Of a DNA stretch of 46,202 nucleotides, positions 18,596 through 26,398 are shown in pieces (position 1 is the first letter of the stretch; each line of letters starts with the position of its first letter). The position numbers were made by a program, and so were the translations under genes. Origin of the DNA: a bacterium BMS3Bbin05 (GTDB lineage: Bacteria > Nitrospirota > Thermodesulfovibrionia > Thermodesulfovibrionales > BMS3Bbin05); NCBI GenBank assembly GCA_002897855.1, contig BDTO01000043.1, positions 1-46,202 on the forward strand, read 5' to 3'. Under the pieces are notes generated by a model. It saw only the letters and a list, made by a program, of their open reading frames with translations, was not told the DNA's origin and made no database searches.

Positions 18596-18737
18596 GAGTC
18601 TGTCCATAAAGACAGTCTCTCTATCTGTCATTCCGGCAGTCCTTAAGCCGGAATCTATTCTTTTCTATAAGTTCCGGATGTCCCGAACGCTTTCGGGACA
18701 TGACAAAAATAAAAAACGGCAATTTATGGACAGACTC
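18596..18737 (+). mobile_element. MITE-like element, copy B (142 bp)
   Basis: This is the second copy of the 7641 element, in the same orientation. Both ends carry the alternative subtype GAGTCTGTCCATAAA (inverted at the right). TATTTA is duplicated exactly on both sides (18590-18595 and 18738-18743), a direct rather than inverted match, which identifies it as a target-site duplication. Internal palindromes are conserved. Confidence 0.88.
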
Positions 18738-18975
18738 TATTTAATTACCTTCTTTCGTATTTGAGTTGATTTTGTCTTTTTAAAACCATGGAGACAGCGG
18801 GACAGAAAAAAAACAAAAAATAACTCCTTCCATGAGAAACCTGAAACCATATGAATTTATTAATAATTTTATCTTTTTCAAGTTCTTCCTGCATCTCAGC
18901 GCCTCAGTGTCTCTGCGGTTAATTTCATTTTTTCAACTCTTTCACGAAAGAACCTTTTATTATGGCAGCGGAAAA

Positions 18976-19091
18976 ACGGTGAACCTGCTTCATACCCGAA
19001 GGGGCCAAGGCAGTCCGGGATGTAAGACACCCCGCTATAATACCATCATCAGGGGCCATAGCAATTCAGCCGATACTACCGTGGGCAGGTT
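18976..19091. other. Possible structured RNA or palindromic element, strand unknown
   Basis: In the 368 bases between MITE copy B and the cytochrome at 19106, the part 18738-18970 holds only AT-rich DNA and a 'cagtgtctctgcgg' word. At 18976-19091, AACCTGC (18982-18988) complements GCAGGTT (19085-19091), and ACGGT (18976-18980) complements ACCGT (19078-19082) in a crossing order that could form a pseudoknot. Inside is a small CTGCTT...AAGGCAG hairpin capped by CCC-GAAG-GGG. A few words (GAAGG, GCCAAGGCAG, CCGGGATGT) recall bacterial SRP RNA, but its conserved internal loops are absent. Identity is unknown. Confidence 0.25.
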
Positions 19092-19105
19092 ATAACCTCT
19101 GCAGT

Positions 19106-19789
19106 TTATTTTATATGACATGAGAGGCACAATGCGCTTCCTGTATTTGATTTCCTGAGAAAATTCCCGTAATCTGTCTTATGAGGGTCATGACAGGTCG
19201 GACACTCGACCTTGCCGTTAAAAAATAACAAATCAGACGGTTTAGGCTGGACAAAATCAGGGTCCTGCACAGGGGTCGGATAGTCCATCGACACCGGATG
19301 GTCGTTCGATAAATCCGTGGTTAAATATGTCCCTCTGGCATCATGAGCAGGACCACCATTATGACACTCTCCACAGGCGTTTGCTTCGGGTAACATTTTA
19401 TAATGATATGTCGATTGAATAAAAGAGGACGGTTTTTTCAAAACAGCATCAACTGCGATCGTTCCATCATGACAGCTCAGGCAGACCAGAGAAGCGCTGT
19501 CAGGAGGATTTGATACAGTTGTATTCATGGTCGGGCTCTGGTATGTCGTATAAGGGCCGACCGGCACAGGACGATTCCAGAGAGGAGCCCCGGCATTACT
19601 TGCAGCATCATGAGGTGTGTGGCAGTAAACACATGGACTAAGGTAATTATTTAATGTCTGTCTCATAAGAAGGCTTCCCTTATTCCAATCTGATACAAGG
19701 TCATGTTTTGAACCGACAATACCACCATAGGCCATAGCAGAAGCTACAATGGAAAAAAGTACAACAGAACAGAAAAGAGCCCTTTTCAT
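19106..19789 (-). CDS. Small pentaheme c-type cytochrome (paired CXXCH family)
   Basis: This 227-residue protein has a signal peptide (KRALFCSVVLFSIVASAMA) and five heme motifs: CVYCHTPHD, CLSCHDG, CGECHNGGP, CPTCHDPHK and a terminal CLSCHIK. It matches the 6589-7311 cytochrome closely at both ends but has gained one motif, CGECH, in the middle. The start has an AAGGGGGGT ribosome site. It lies between a possible structured element and a 474-base gap and is apparently monocistronic. It is predicted to be an exported electron carrier. Confidence 0.88.
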   Translation of the reverse strand: MKRALFCSVVLFSIVASAMAYGGIVGSKHDLVSDWNKGSLLMRQTLNNYLSPCVYCHTPHDAASNAGAPLWNRPVPVGPYTTYQSPTMNTTVSNPPDSASLVCLSCHDGTIAVDAVLKKPSSFIQSTYHYKMLPEANACGECHNGGPAHDARGTYLTTDLSNDHPVSMDYPTPVQDPDFVQPKPSDLLFFNGKVECPTCHDPHKTDYGNFLRKSNTGSALCLSCHIK

Positions 19790-20263
19790 AATCTACCCCC
19801 CCTTAAAATAACATTTATAATATAAATACACATACATCCCTCACGCCTCAAGCAATCTCCTGCACAGACAAACCAGCAGCCATCCCTGGCCGGAAACTCT
19901 GCCCCTCTTTTTGAAATCGCCGGATTATATAATATTTAAAAACTTTTAATCAATAACAAAAATCCAAACCACTAAGGAAATCTGCGCATTATCACACATA
20001 AGGTGGGGCTTTCTACGCAACAACACCCTCTGAAGATAAGAACCATCTATCTTCAGCAAACCCCGGAGCAAAACCTTACTTATAGAGCAAGCTATTCGTT
20101 TTTTCTCGTTTTTTGATTACTTCAAACTCTTTCACCATGTTAAGGCTCCCTTATAATGAACCCCGATATTCCATTCATGCCCTGTTTAGAATAACCTGAA
20201 TCTATTCAATACGCAAGTAATATACCTGTTTCAAAATCACGGAGTATCATCCAAATTACCTGT
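19790..20263. other. Intergenic region with a perfect 9-bp inverted repeat
   Basis: No ORF is credible here. CTGAAGATA (20030-20038) and TATCTTCAG (20048-20056) form a perfect hairpin with a 9-base loop and no T-run on either strand, so it is not a classical terminator. It lies about 240 bases upstream of the 19106-19789 cytochrome start and about 210 bases downstream of the 21-heme gene. It could be an operator, a processing site or a 3' stabiliser. Confidence 0.45.
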
Positions 20264-21823
20264 CTACTTTTTGTGGCAGTACCTGCAAAGACCAAATCGC
20301 GATTTTGCCGCATACCTGAAGAGGTCAACCGAGTCAGAGCTGTGGGGGTTGTGGCAACTCGTACAACTGAATTTTCTGCCTTTTCTCCTCGGGTCTTTCT
20401 TTCCCTTTACAGGATGTCCTGCCTGAGTGAAGCCACTCACTATATGCACTCCGTTGGCGATAATTTTTTGGGTATGACATGTAACACAGAGGTCATCTAT
20501 GGGCAACCGGAGTTGAAAGACGTTATTCGTAGCATGTGGACTGTGGCATATTATACACAGACCTGCTGCAACAGGGGGGTGTATATTCTTCTTTTTAAAA
20601 TTGGTCTCATCATGGCACATAAAGCAGAGTTTTGGCGGCTCTTCCACCAGGAGGTGCCCTTTATCCCCCTGATGGGGCAAATGGCACATTGTGCACATGC
20701 CGGCCTTTACCGGGGAGTGAATATGTTTTCCCTGAAACTCTTTTTTGTCATGACAATTAAAACAGAGCTTGGGTATCTCCGCCCTTAAGAATTTATCGTT
20801 CTTGTTTGAGTGTGGATTATGACACGCTGTGCACATTCCTGCGGCAACAGGCGGATGATGGACCTTTTTACCCGTAAATTTCTTCTCTTGATGGCACATA
20901 AAACAGAGGCCGGGAAGCTTCTTTGTAAACATATTTCTTTCTGCGTCAGAGCTGTGAGGGTTGTGGCATGTCAGACACATACCCGCTTTTACGGGGGGAT
21001 GTATATTCTTATCCGTAAATATCGATTTATTATGGCATCTGAAGCATAGTTCCGGCGGGTTGGCGACAAGGAGTTTCTCCCTTTTGGCGCTGTGGGGATT
21101 GTGGCACAATACACACATGCCCAGCTTCACAGGAGGATGCTGGGACTTTTTAGTAAAGGCACTCTGGTCATGGCAATTAAAGCATACATCCGGCAGCTTG
21201 GAAGTAAGCAGCCACCAGGTATCGGTGGCATGCGGGTTATGGCAGAACGTACACATGCCCTCCTGCACAGGGGGATGTACTACCTTTTTGTTGAACAAGT
21301 CCCTGTCGTGGCACATGAAGCAGAGTTCCGGGGGCGGGGAGACAAGCAACTTTTCGTTTTTGGACGAATGAGGGTTATGGCATGTCGTACAATTTCCGGC
21401 AGCAACCGGGGGATGCGTGGTCTTCTTCATAAATGTTTTTTGGTCATGACAGTTGAAACACAAATCAGGCAGCTTTGAGACAAGCATTTTATTATTATCG
21501 GATGAGTGAGGATTGTGACATGTGGTGCAGCCCATCTGTAAGGCCGGGTGGACATACTTCTGCGTAAATTTGGATTTGTCGTGACAGTTGTAGCACAGCT
21601 CCGGCGGTTCGGACATCAATGAAAGCCGGGGCTTTTTGGTCTTGTGGGGCTCCATATGGCATGCTGAACATCCCATCTCAAGAGCCGGGTGCACGACTTT
21701 ATGTTTTTCCAGGGCGGAATGGCACTGGAGGCAATCAGGTTTCGCAGCAGAAGAATCAATTGAAAAGATTATAAGGGAACTAAATATCAAGACAAGTGCA
21801 AAACAATATTTCCCAACACCCAT
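20264..21823 (-). CDS. 21-heme c-type cytochrome built of tandem doubled-CXXCH repeats
   Basis: The protein has 519 residues. I start it at the ATG at 21823, which has GGGAGG 4 bases upstream and begins the signal peptide (GKYCFALVLIFSSLIIFSIDSSA); two earlier ATGs in frame lack a ribosome site. I count 21 CXXCH motifs and no variants. From residue about 30 on, a unit of about 47 residues is repeated some nine times, each pairing a CF(N/M)CH motif with a CxxCHNPHSS motif and an intervening HPPV(A/K)xGMC segment. The regular His spacing suggests bis-His hemes in a linear chain. It ends with CRYCHKK and is not closely linked to other genes. It is likely a periplasm-spanning or extracellular molecular wire. 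Similar doubled-CXXCH proteins are known from Geobacter-like and Nitrospirota genomes; the partner is unknown. Confidence 0.9.
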   Translation of the reverse strand: MGVGKYCFALVLIFSSLIIFSIDSSAAKPDCLQCHSALEKHKVVHPALEMGCSACHMEPHKTKKPRLSLMSEPPELCYNCHDKSKFTQKYVHPALQMGCTTCHNPHSSDNNKMLVSKLPDLCFNCHDQKTFMKKTTHPPVAAGNCTTCHNPHSSKNEKLLVSPPPELCFMCHDRDLFNKKVVHPPVQEGMCTFCHNPHATDTWWLLTSKLPDVCFNCHDQSAFTKKSQHPPVKLGMCVLCHNPHSAKREKLLVANPPELCFRCHNKSIFTDKNIHPPVKAGMCLTCHNPHSSDAERNMFTKKLPGLCFMCHQEKKFTGKKVHHPPVAAGMCTACHNPHSNKNDKFLRAEIPKLCFNCHDKKEFQGKHIHSPVKAGMCTMCHLPHQGDKGHLLVEEPPKLCFMCHDETNFKKKNIHPPVAAGLCIICHSPHATNNVFQLRLPIDDLCVTCHTQKIIANGVHIVSGFTQAGHPVKGKKDPRRKGRKFSCTSCHNPHSSDSVDLFRYAAKSRFGLCRYCHKK

Positions 21824-22235
21824 ATTTCCTCCCGGACGTTTCATATCGATAGTATACATTTACAGGAATTTTAATATAATCATATTATTTATGCAATAGT
21901 CATGCTAATAATTTATTCCTTGAATAAAACTAACACGACGATTACAAAATAAGTTTCGTATTGCAAATTTTACTCAATTTACAATGAGCAGCCAGGGGGA
22001 AATAGCTGTTTATTGGCAAAACCACGCATTATTCACTAAATAGAGTCTGTGTATAAAGTCGGTTTCTCTATCTGTCATTCCGGCAGTTCTTAAGCCGGAA
22101 TCTATTCTTTTCAATAAATTCCGGATGTCCCGAACGCTTTCGGGACATGACAGGAATAAAAAAAACAACAATTTATACACAGACTCTAAATATGTTAGAA
22201 TATTAAGGTATATAATTCGATATTAGGTAATATAT
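21824..22235. other. Divergent intergenic region with MITE copy C
   Basis: This region separates the minus-strand 21-heme gene from the only plus-strand gene. It holds the element at 22043-22186. A perfect TATAAT (22211-22216) lies 19 bases before the plus-strand ATG, only 24 bases beyond the element's right end. No good -35 hexamer is visible at the right distance. Confidence 0.45.
22043..22186 (+). mobile_element. MITE-like element, copy C (144 bp)
   Basis: This is the third copy, in the same orientation as A and B. The ends are of the GAGTCTGTGTATAAA subtype at both sides. TAAATA is duplicated directly on both sides (22037-22042 and 22187-22192). The interior is nearly identical to copy A. 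It sits immediately upstream of the lone plus-strand lipoprotein gene and may affect its promoter. Confidence 0.88.
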
Positions 22236-23024
22236 ATGTATCGTGTTCGCAGTATATTATTGTTTTTACTGATGGGCGGCCTTGTAACCTCCTGTGCTGT
22301 ATCCCGAATGCCTGAACGCTATACCTTCTCTTCCGACAATTTCAATATCAGAAAACTGGGTGATATCCCCCGGAGTGAGTATAATAACTACAAAAAATTT
22401 GCCTCTGACGGAAATGCATATGTGATCGTTCATCCGGCTTATTATGTATATATTCAGAACGGCTCCGATCAAGGTATTGATAATGACAATATGGATAATA
22501 TTGTCAAAAACTTCATGATCGGTCAGGTCAGGAAAGAGAGAGAATTCATAACAGCCGCAGCAAAGACCGGGAAACTTGTTTTGCTGGTTATACCAGGCAA
22601 GTGGTATTCCCGTGCATACATAGATTATTTAAACACCATTACGGCCGGGGCACAATCCGTTATCTTTATTGAGTCTAAAAGCAGAAACAGTGGCAGGATA
22701 AGTAAAAACGACCTTGTTAAATTAAAAGATTTTTTCCTCAATCTGGGTGTCACTAATATTGTGATAGGAGGCGGTTACGTAGGAAGGTGCCAGGACCATG
22801 TATACCAGAGGCTTTCAAAGGCGTTCGGCTATGACACAGTCGCAATTGCGCCGGAAATATCATCATTTGCTCCCAGTGACATTTCAGCAGCCACCGTTAA
22901 GATGTTCATGCCGTCCGGCTCTTTATTCGACTTCAGCTTCAGGGTTATGACTACTTATATAAAGAACAATAAAGGTAACAATCATAACCTGCATCCGAAT
23001 GTAAGAGAAATTCCCGCTTTTTAA
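22236..23024 (+). CDS. Hypothetical lipoprotein
   Basis: The 262-residue protein has lipobox LVTSC (Cys20) after an N-terminal hydrophobic stretch. It is the only plus-strand gene in the window. After the lipobox it reads as a compact alpha/beta domain with strands such as NAYVIVHPAYYVYI, KLVLLVIPGKWYS, AQSVIFIES and TNIVIGGGYVGRC, and a C-terminal region mentioning no known catalytic triad. I do not recognise the family. TATAAT lies 19 bases before the ATG but no strong Shine-Dalgarno is seen (AGGTAA at best). It converges on the sugar-nucleotide dehydratase with a 52-base gap. It is probably membrane-anchored; function unknown. Confidence 0.75.
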   Translation: MYRVRSILLFLLMGGLVTSCAVSRMPERYTFSSDNFNIRKLGDIPRSEYNNYKKFASDGNAYVIVHPAYYVYIQNGSDQGIDNDNMDNIVKNFMIGQVRKEREFITAAAKTGKLVLLVIPGKWYSRAYIDYLNTITAGAQSVIFIESKSRNSGRISKNDLVKLKDFFLNLGVTNIVIGGGYVGRCQDHVYQRLSKAFGYDTVAIAPEISSFAPSDISAATVKMFMPSGSLFDFSFRVMTTYIKNNKGNNHNLHPNVREIPAF

Positions 23025-23076
23025 TGTATTTTGATGACTTCAGCCATATCAGGCTTCAGCTTCAGGCTTTCTAATA

Positions 23077-24102
23077 TTAATACCACTCGATAGCTCCATC
23101 CCTGGCCTTTACCGGAACCTTTCTCATTGCCATCTGTTTCTCCCATATATTACGGTTTTCCCTGTACCACTGAATAGTCTTTTCCAGGCCCTCCTCAAAA
23201 CCGACGGATGCCTTAAAGCCAAGAATTTCATTGGCCTTATCAGTTGATGATATGTGTTTCTGAACCTGGCCATAACGCTCAGCCATAAACTCAAAATTTT
23301 CTTTCATGTTGAATTCTGCGCTTATTTTTTGGGCTATTTCCAATACGCCGAAAGGTTTGCCCGTACCAATGTTAAAGGCTTCGCCTCTAATTTTTTCAAG
23401 AGGAGCATGAATAGCAAGGTCTACCGCCCTTGCGGTATCCCCGGCATATACCCAGTCTCTCATTGCAGTGCCATCGCCATGAATCATAAGAGGTTCGCCA
23501 AGGATGCAACTGGTTATAAATCTGGGGATAACCTTTTCAAGGTGCTGATTCGGCCCATAATTGTTGAACGGCCTTATAATAACACCCGGTATGTCATGCG
23601 CGGTGATATAGGAATACACAAGCCTGTCAGCGCCTGCCTTTGCCGCTGCATAGGGGCTCGTAGGATTCAAAGGGTGATCCTCATCCATAGGCTCATATTC
23701 TGCAGTTCCATAAACTTCAGAAGTAGAAATATGAATAAAACGCTCAAGCCTGCCGGAATGTTTCAGGACCGCATTAGCTATGGATTGTGTACCAAGCACA
23801 TCGGTAACGAAGAACACCCTGTGAGAATAGAGAGAGCGGGCGACATGGGTTTCAGCCGCAAAGTGTACCACCACATCGGACCTGCCGGCAAGATCGCTTA
23901 CAAGGTCAAGATTGTTAATGTCTCCATACCAGAACTCAAATCTGTCTGAATTACGCACATCCGGATCAATATTTTCGATGTCTCCGGCATACGTAAGCGC
24001 ATCGAGAACGATTAACTTATATTCAGGATATTTCACGAATATATAATTTACAAAATTACTGCCGATGAAGCCTGCTCCGCCTGTAACGAGTATTGTCTTC
24101 AA
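23077..24102 (-). CDS. SDR-family sugar-nucleotide 4,6-dehydratase (RfbB-like)
   Basis: This 341-residue extended SDR has the NAD-binding motif TGGAGFIG at about 7-14, the STSEVYGTAE segment, and the catalytic Y-x3-K in SPYAAAKAGADRL. RPFNNYGPNQ and GDGTAMRDWVYAGDTARA follow, as in dTDP-glucose 4,6-dehydratases and related enzymes. The start is TTG at 24102, with GGAGG 7 bases upstream. It would convert an NDP-hexose to the 4-keto-6-deoxy sugar for a surface glycan. The exact substrate (dTDP-glucose versus UDP-GlcNAc-type) is not decided by what I can see. A 160-base gap separates it from the preceding methyltransferase, so it may have its own promoter. Confidence 0.8.
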   Translation of the reverse strand: MKTILVTGGAGFIGSNFVNYIFVKYPEYKLIVLDALTYAGDIENIDPDVRNSDRFEFWYGDINNLDLVSDLAGRSDVVVHFAAETHVARSLYSHRVFFVTDVLGTQSIANAVLKHSGRLERFIHISTSEVYGTAEYEPMDEDHPLNPTSPYAAAKAGADRLVYSYITAHDIPGVIIRPFNNYGPNQHLEKVIPRFITSCILGEPLMIHGDGTAMRDWVYAGDTARAVDLAIHAPLEKIRGEAFNIGTGKPFGVLEIAQKISAEFNMKENFEFMAERYGQVQKHISSTDKANEILGFKASVGFEEGLEKTIQWYRENRNIWEKQMAMRKVPVKARDGAIEWY

Positions 24103-24262
24103 AACCTGCCTCCGGAAATTTATGGGGATTATATCATGGAAATGGCCAAAATTTCATTGAAAACCAAATGTCGATTAACGGACGAGGCACGTTTCACCGG
24201 TTGTAACTGGAAATTCAAAATCAAAAAAACAACTTCTATAAGGATTAATGCAAAAAAGGACA

Positions 24263-24997
24263 TTAGTCTCGAATATCCTTTCGAGCAACTCCAATAAGTG
24301 AAGTACCTATCGGCAGAGGCAAAAATCCTGAAATATGTCTTTCCATTTCAAAAAGTCTCTTGAGTAAAACATTTACTAAGGGATTTATATTGAATTGATC
24401 AGCAGATCCATGTTTTTGATTACCTCTCAGGTATTTCATGGGTAAATAAAGGGCCATAAACATATAGTTTATCTTTAGGACACTGAATCCAGCCTCCTGC
24501 AATATGCAAGAAAGGCTTTCTTTGGTGTATCTTCTCCTATGGAGTGATATTTCATCATAATAACTCCAGAGTTCCTTCCTTGCCGGCACTGTAACAGATA
24601 CAATCCCACCAGGTTTTAATACCCTCAATGCTTCCTTAAGTGCAATAACAGGGTCATCAAGATGTTCAATCACATCAAACAGACCCACTATATCAAAGGA
24701 TTGATTTTCAAATGGAAGGCTATTTGCATCCCCCTTCATAATCTTAAATCCCTGCCATGCTATCTTGATTGCTTCTTCGTATAACTCACAGCCCGTTACA
24801 ACGTATCCAACCTTTGCGAGGAAACTGCTGACATTTCCAGTACCACAACCAACCTCGAGAAAATCTGCCGGTGGAACACAGAATTGCCTTATCCTATCAA
24901 ATATCCATTTCCTCCTGGCAACAAACCAGAAATGCTCTTTTTCTGCCTTCTTTATTTTTTTAAACTTCGATGGATCAAATGTCTGATCACTCAGCAT
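24263..24997 (-). CDS. Class I SAM-dependent methyltransferase
   Basis: The 244-residue protein carries motif I FLEVGCGTGNVSSFL (about 44-58), a motif II region DIVGLFDVIEHLDD and the post-motif LRVLKPGGIVSVTVP, typical of Methyltransf_11/12. A basic HRRRYTKESL segment and a hydrophobic patch (MFMALYLPMKYL) follow. It starts 3 bases after the stop of the next methyltransferase gene, so the two are translationally close. Within a polysaccharide block it probably methylates a sugar or a lipid-linked precursor. DNA here is visibly AT-richer than the cytochrome region. Confidence 0.8.
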   Translation of the reverse strand: MLSDQTFDPSKFKKIKKAEKEHFWFVARRKWIFDRIRQFCVPPADFLEVGCGTGNVSSFLAKVGYVVTGCELYEEAIKIAWQGFKIMKGDANSLPFENQSFDIVGLFDVIEHLDDPVIALKEALRVLKPGGIVSVTVPARKELWSYYDEISLHRRRYTKESLSCILQEAGFSVLKINYMFMALYLPMKYLRGNQKHGSADQFNINPLVNVLLKRLFEMERHISGFLPLPIGTSLIGVARKDIRD

Positions 24998-25000
24998 GTT

Positions 25001-25702
25001 TCAATATTTACCTGCCAATATAACCAATATATCTCCTTTTGAAGATAGATTAAAATAGTATAGCAAGTTAAGTATTTCGGCAATTATTTTTGTCTTTGTG
25101 TCATACCGTCCAACCCCAATGTCTGGATTAAGGAGTTGAAGCCGCCTGACAATTGGAGAATAAAATGGGAAACCCCATTCAATCTTTTTCAGTATTCTGA
25201 ACCCATGCCTTATAATCTTCTCATCGAGTTCACTATTACGATAATTTCTCACATGACCAACCTTATCTTCCCATGGTTTATATCTTTCGTAGTCACCCTG
25301 AATTGTCGAAAGGAGTAAATATTTACTACACATATTTGATAGGTTTGTCAGGGCTGTTTCGTCATCATCAACATGTTCCAGGAGAAAAGAACAGAAGACC
25401 ATATCAAACTTTTCTTCAATATAGTCGCTTTGAATATCGAGTACTCTATATCCAGTATCTACTTTCATAGATGCACTCTTAAGTGCCTCCTCTGAAATAT
25501 CCACTCCCATAAGCCTTTTAAGGTTCTTGTTACAACTTAAAACTATTAGATTATCTCCACCGCCACATCCTACATCAATAGCTGTTTCATAGTTTAACCC
25601 TGATAGCAACCTTATAAAAAGCTTACGCATGTGTCTATGGACAGGGCCATGTTTCTGTATATCTCCATATATCTCTCGCCATATTTTATTATAATTAACC
25701 AT
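25001..25702 (-). CDS. Class I SAM-dependent methyltransferase
   Basis: The 233-residue protein has motif I TAIDVGCGGGDNLIVLS (about 40-56) and FDMVFCSFLLEHVDDDETAL as motif II-III. The C-terminal third is variable. Its ATG directly follows the TAA of the HAD gene (TAAATG) and no Shine-Dalgarno is visible, suggesting translational coupling. It is not a close duplicate of its neighbour. Acceptor unknown; context suggests surface glycan modification. Confidence 0.78.
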   Translation of the reverse strand: MVNYNKIWREIYGDIQKHGPVHRHMRKLFIRLLSGLNYETAIDVGCGGGDNLIVLSCNKNLKRLMGVDISEEALKSASMKVDTGYRVLDIQSDYIEEKFDMVFCSFLLEHVDDDETALTNLSNMCSKYLLLSTIQGDYERYKPWEDKVGHVRNYRNSELDEKIIRHGFRILKKIEWGFPFYSPIVRRLQLLNPDIGVGRYDTKTKIIAEILNLLYYFNLSSKGDILVILAGKY

Positions 25703-26398
25703 TTAAATTGATTTTAAATATTCCCTTAATTCCATTAAACTTTTAAACCTCAAGCAATCAGCGTATGGCCAGTATTCCAACCTATCTATCAAAATAGGGT
25801 AGACACCAGCACTTCTTGCACAAATAGCGTCTAATTCATAGTCATTGCCGATATAGAGAGCCTCATCCGGAGAAAAAGAACACGTTCTCATAAAAGTATA
25901 AAATATTCTGGGATCAGGTTTTTCTATAGCGAGTTGCTCTGAAGATGAAACATGAGAGAAGTAGCAATTAAGACTTAAAGTATTCACAAGAGATTCTAAA
26001 TTTTTATCCCAGTTTGCCAGGATAGCCATTGCCAACCCAAGTTCTTCAATCTCTTTTAATAAAGGTATGGTATCTTCAAAAACATCCCATTTCTTTTTCT
26101 GAGAAAAGGTATTGTATAACTCTACAGACCAGTGGACAGCATTTTCGTAGAGTCCCAACACCTTAAAAACTTCTTTATTAATACTTAATAAAAACTCTTC
26201 TTTTGCTTTTTCCCCTTTTAAGCTTATTGATGATTGCCTTTTACAATGATCAACAATCCGACATGCCTTTGTTATCTCAGAAATACCAACAGAAAGTTCT
26301 TTTGATGCTAAAAAATCAGAGATGATATCCTCTCTTGAGGGATACAACCTTACCAGTGTGCCGCCAAAATCAAAGATTAGAAGCCTAATGTTCTTCAA
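25703..26398 (-). CDS. HAD-superfamily hydrolase
   Basis: The 231-residue protein has HAD motif I as FDFGGTLV (Asp10), motif II ILAN, a lysine-containing EKPDPRIF (motif III) and motif IV YIGNDYELD. In motif I the second aspartate of the usual DxD is glycine, a variant present in some HAD proteins that may weaken or change phosphatase activity. The start is TTG at 26398, overlapping the upstream stop (TTGA) with GAGGGTG 5 bases before it. It is probably a phosphatase for a sugar-phosphate intermediate, in an operon with the ATP-grasp enzyme. Confidence 0.78.
   Translation of the reverse strand: MKNIRLLIFDFGGTLVRLYPSREDIISDFLASKELSVGISEITKACRIVDHCKRQSSISLKGEKAKEEFLLSINKEVFKVLGLYENAVHWSVELYNTFSQKKKWDVFEDTIPLLKEIEELGLAMAILANWDKNLESLVNTLSLNCYFSHVSSSEQLAIEKPDPRIFYTFMRTCSFSPDEALYIGNDYELDAICARSAGVYPILIDRLEYWPYADCLRFKSLMELREYLKSI

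Noticed and set aside
18976-19091. SRP (4.5S-like) RNA call
   Set aside because: Only scattered words match; the conserved asymmetric loop and GGAA tetraloop stem are missing.
18832-19095. Plus-strand frame of 87 codons
   Set aside because: No ribosome site, low-complexity start and overlap with the structured region; no recognisable domain.
20264-21823. Regular spacing of repeated words suggesting a CRISPR or satellite array
   Set aside because: The repeats are coding and in frame, each holding two CXXCH motifs; no short identical repeats with unique spacers.
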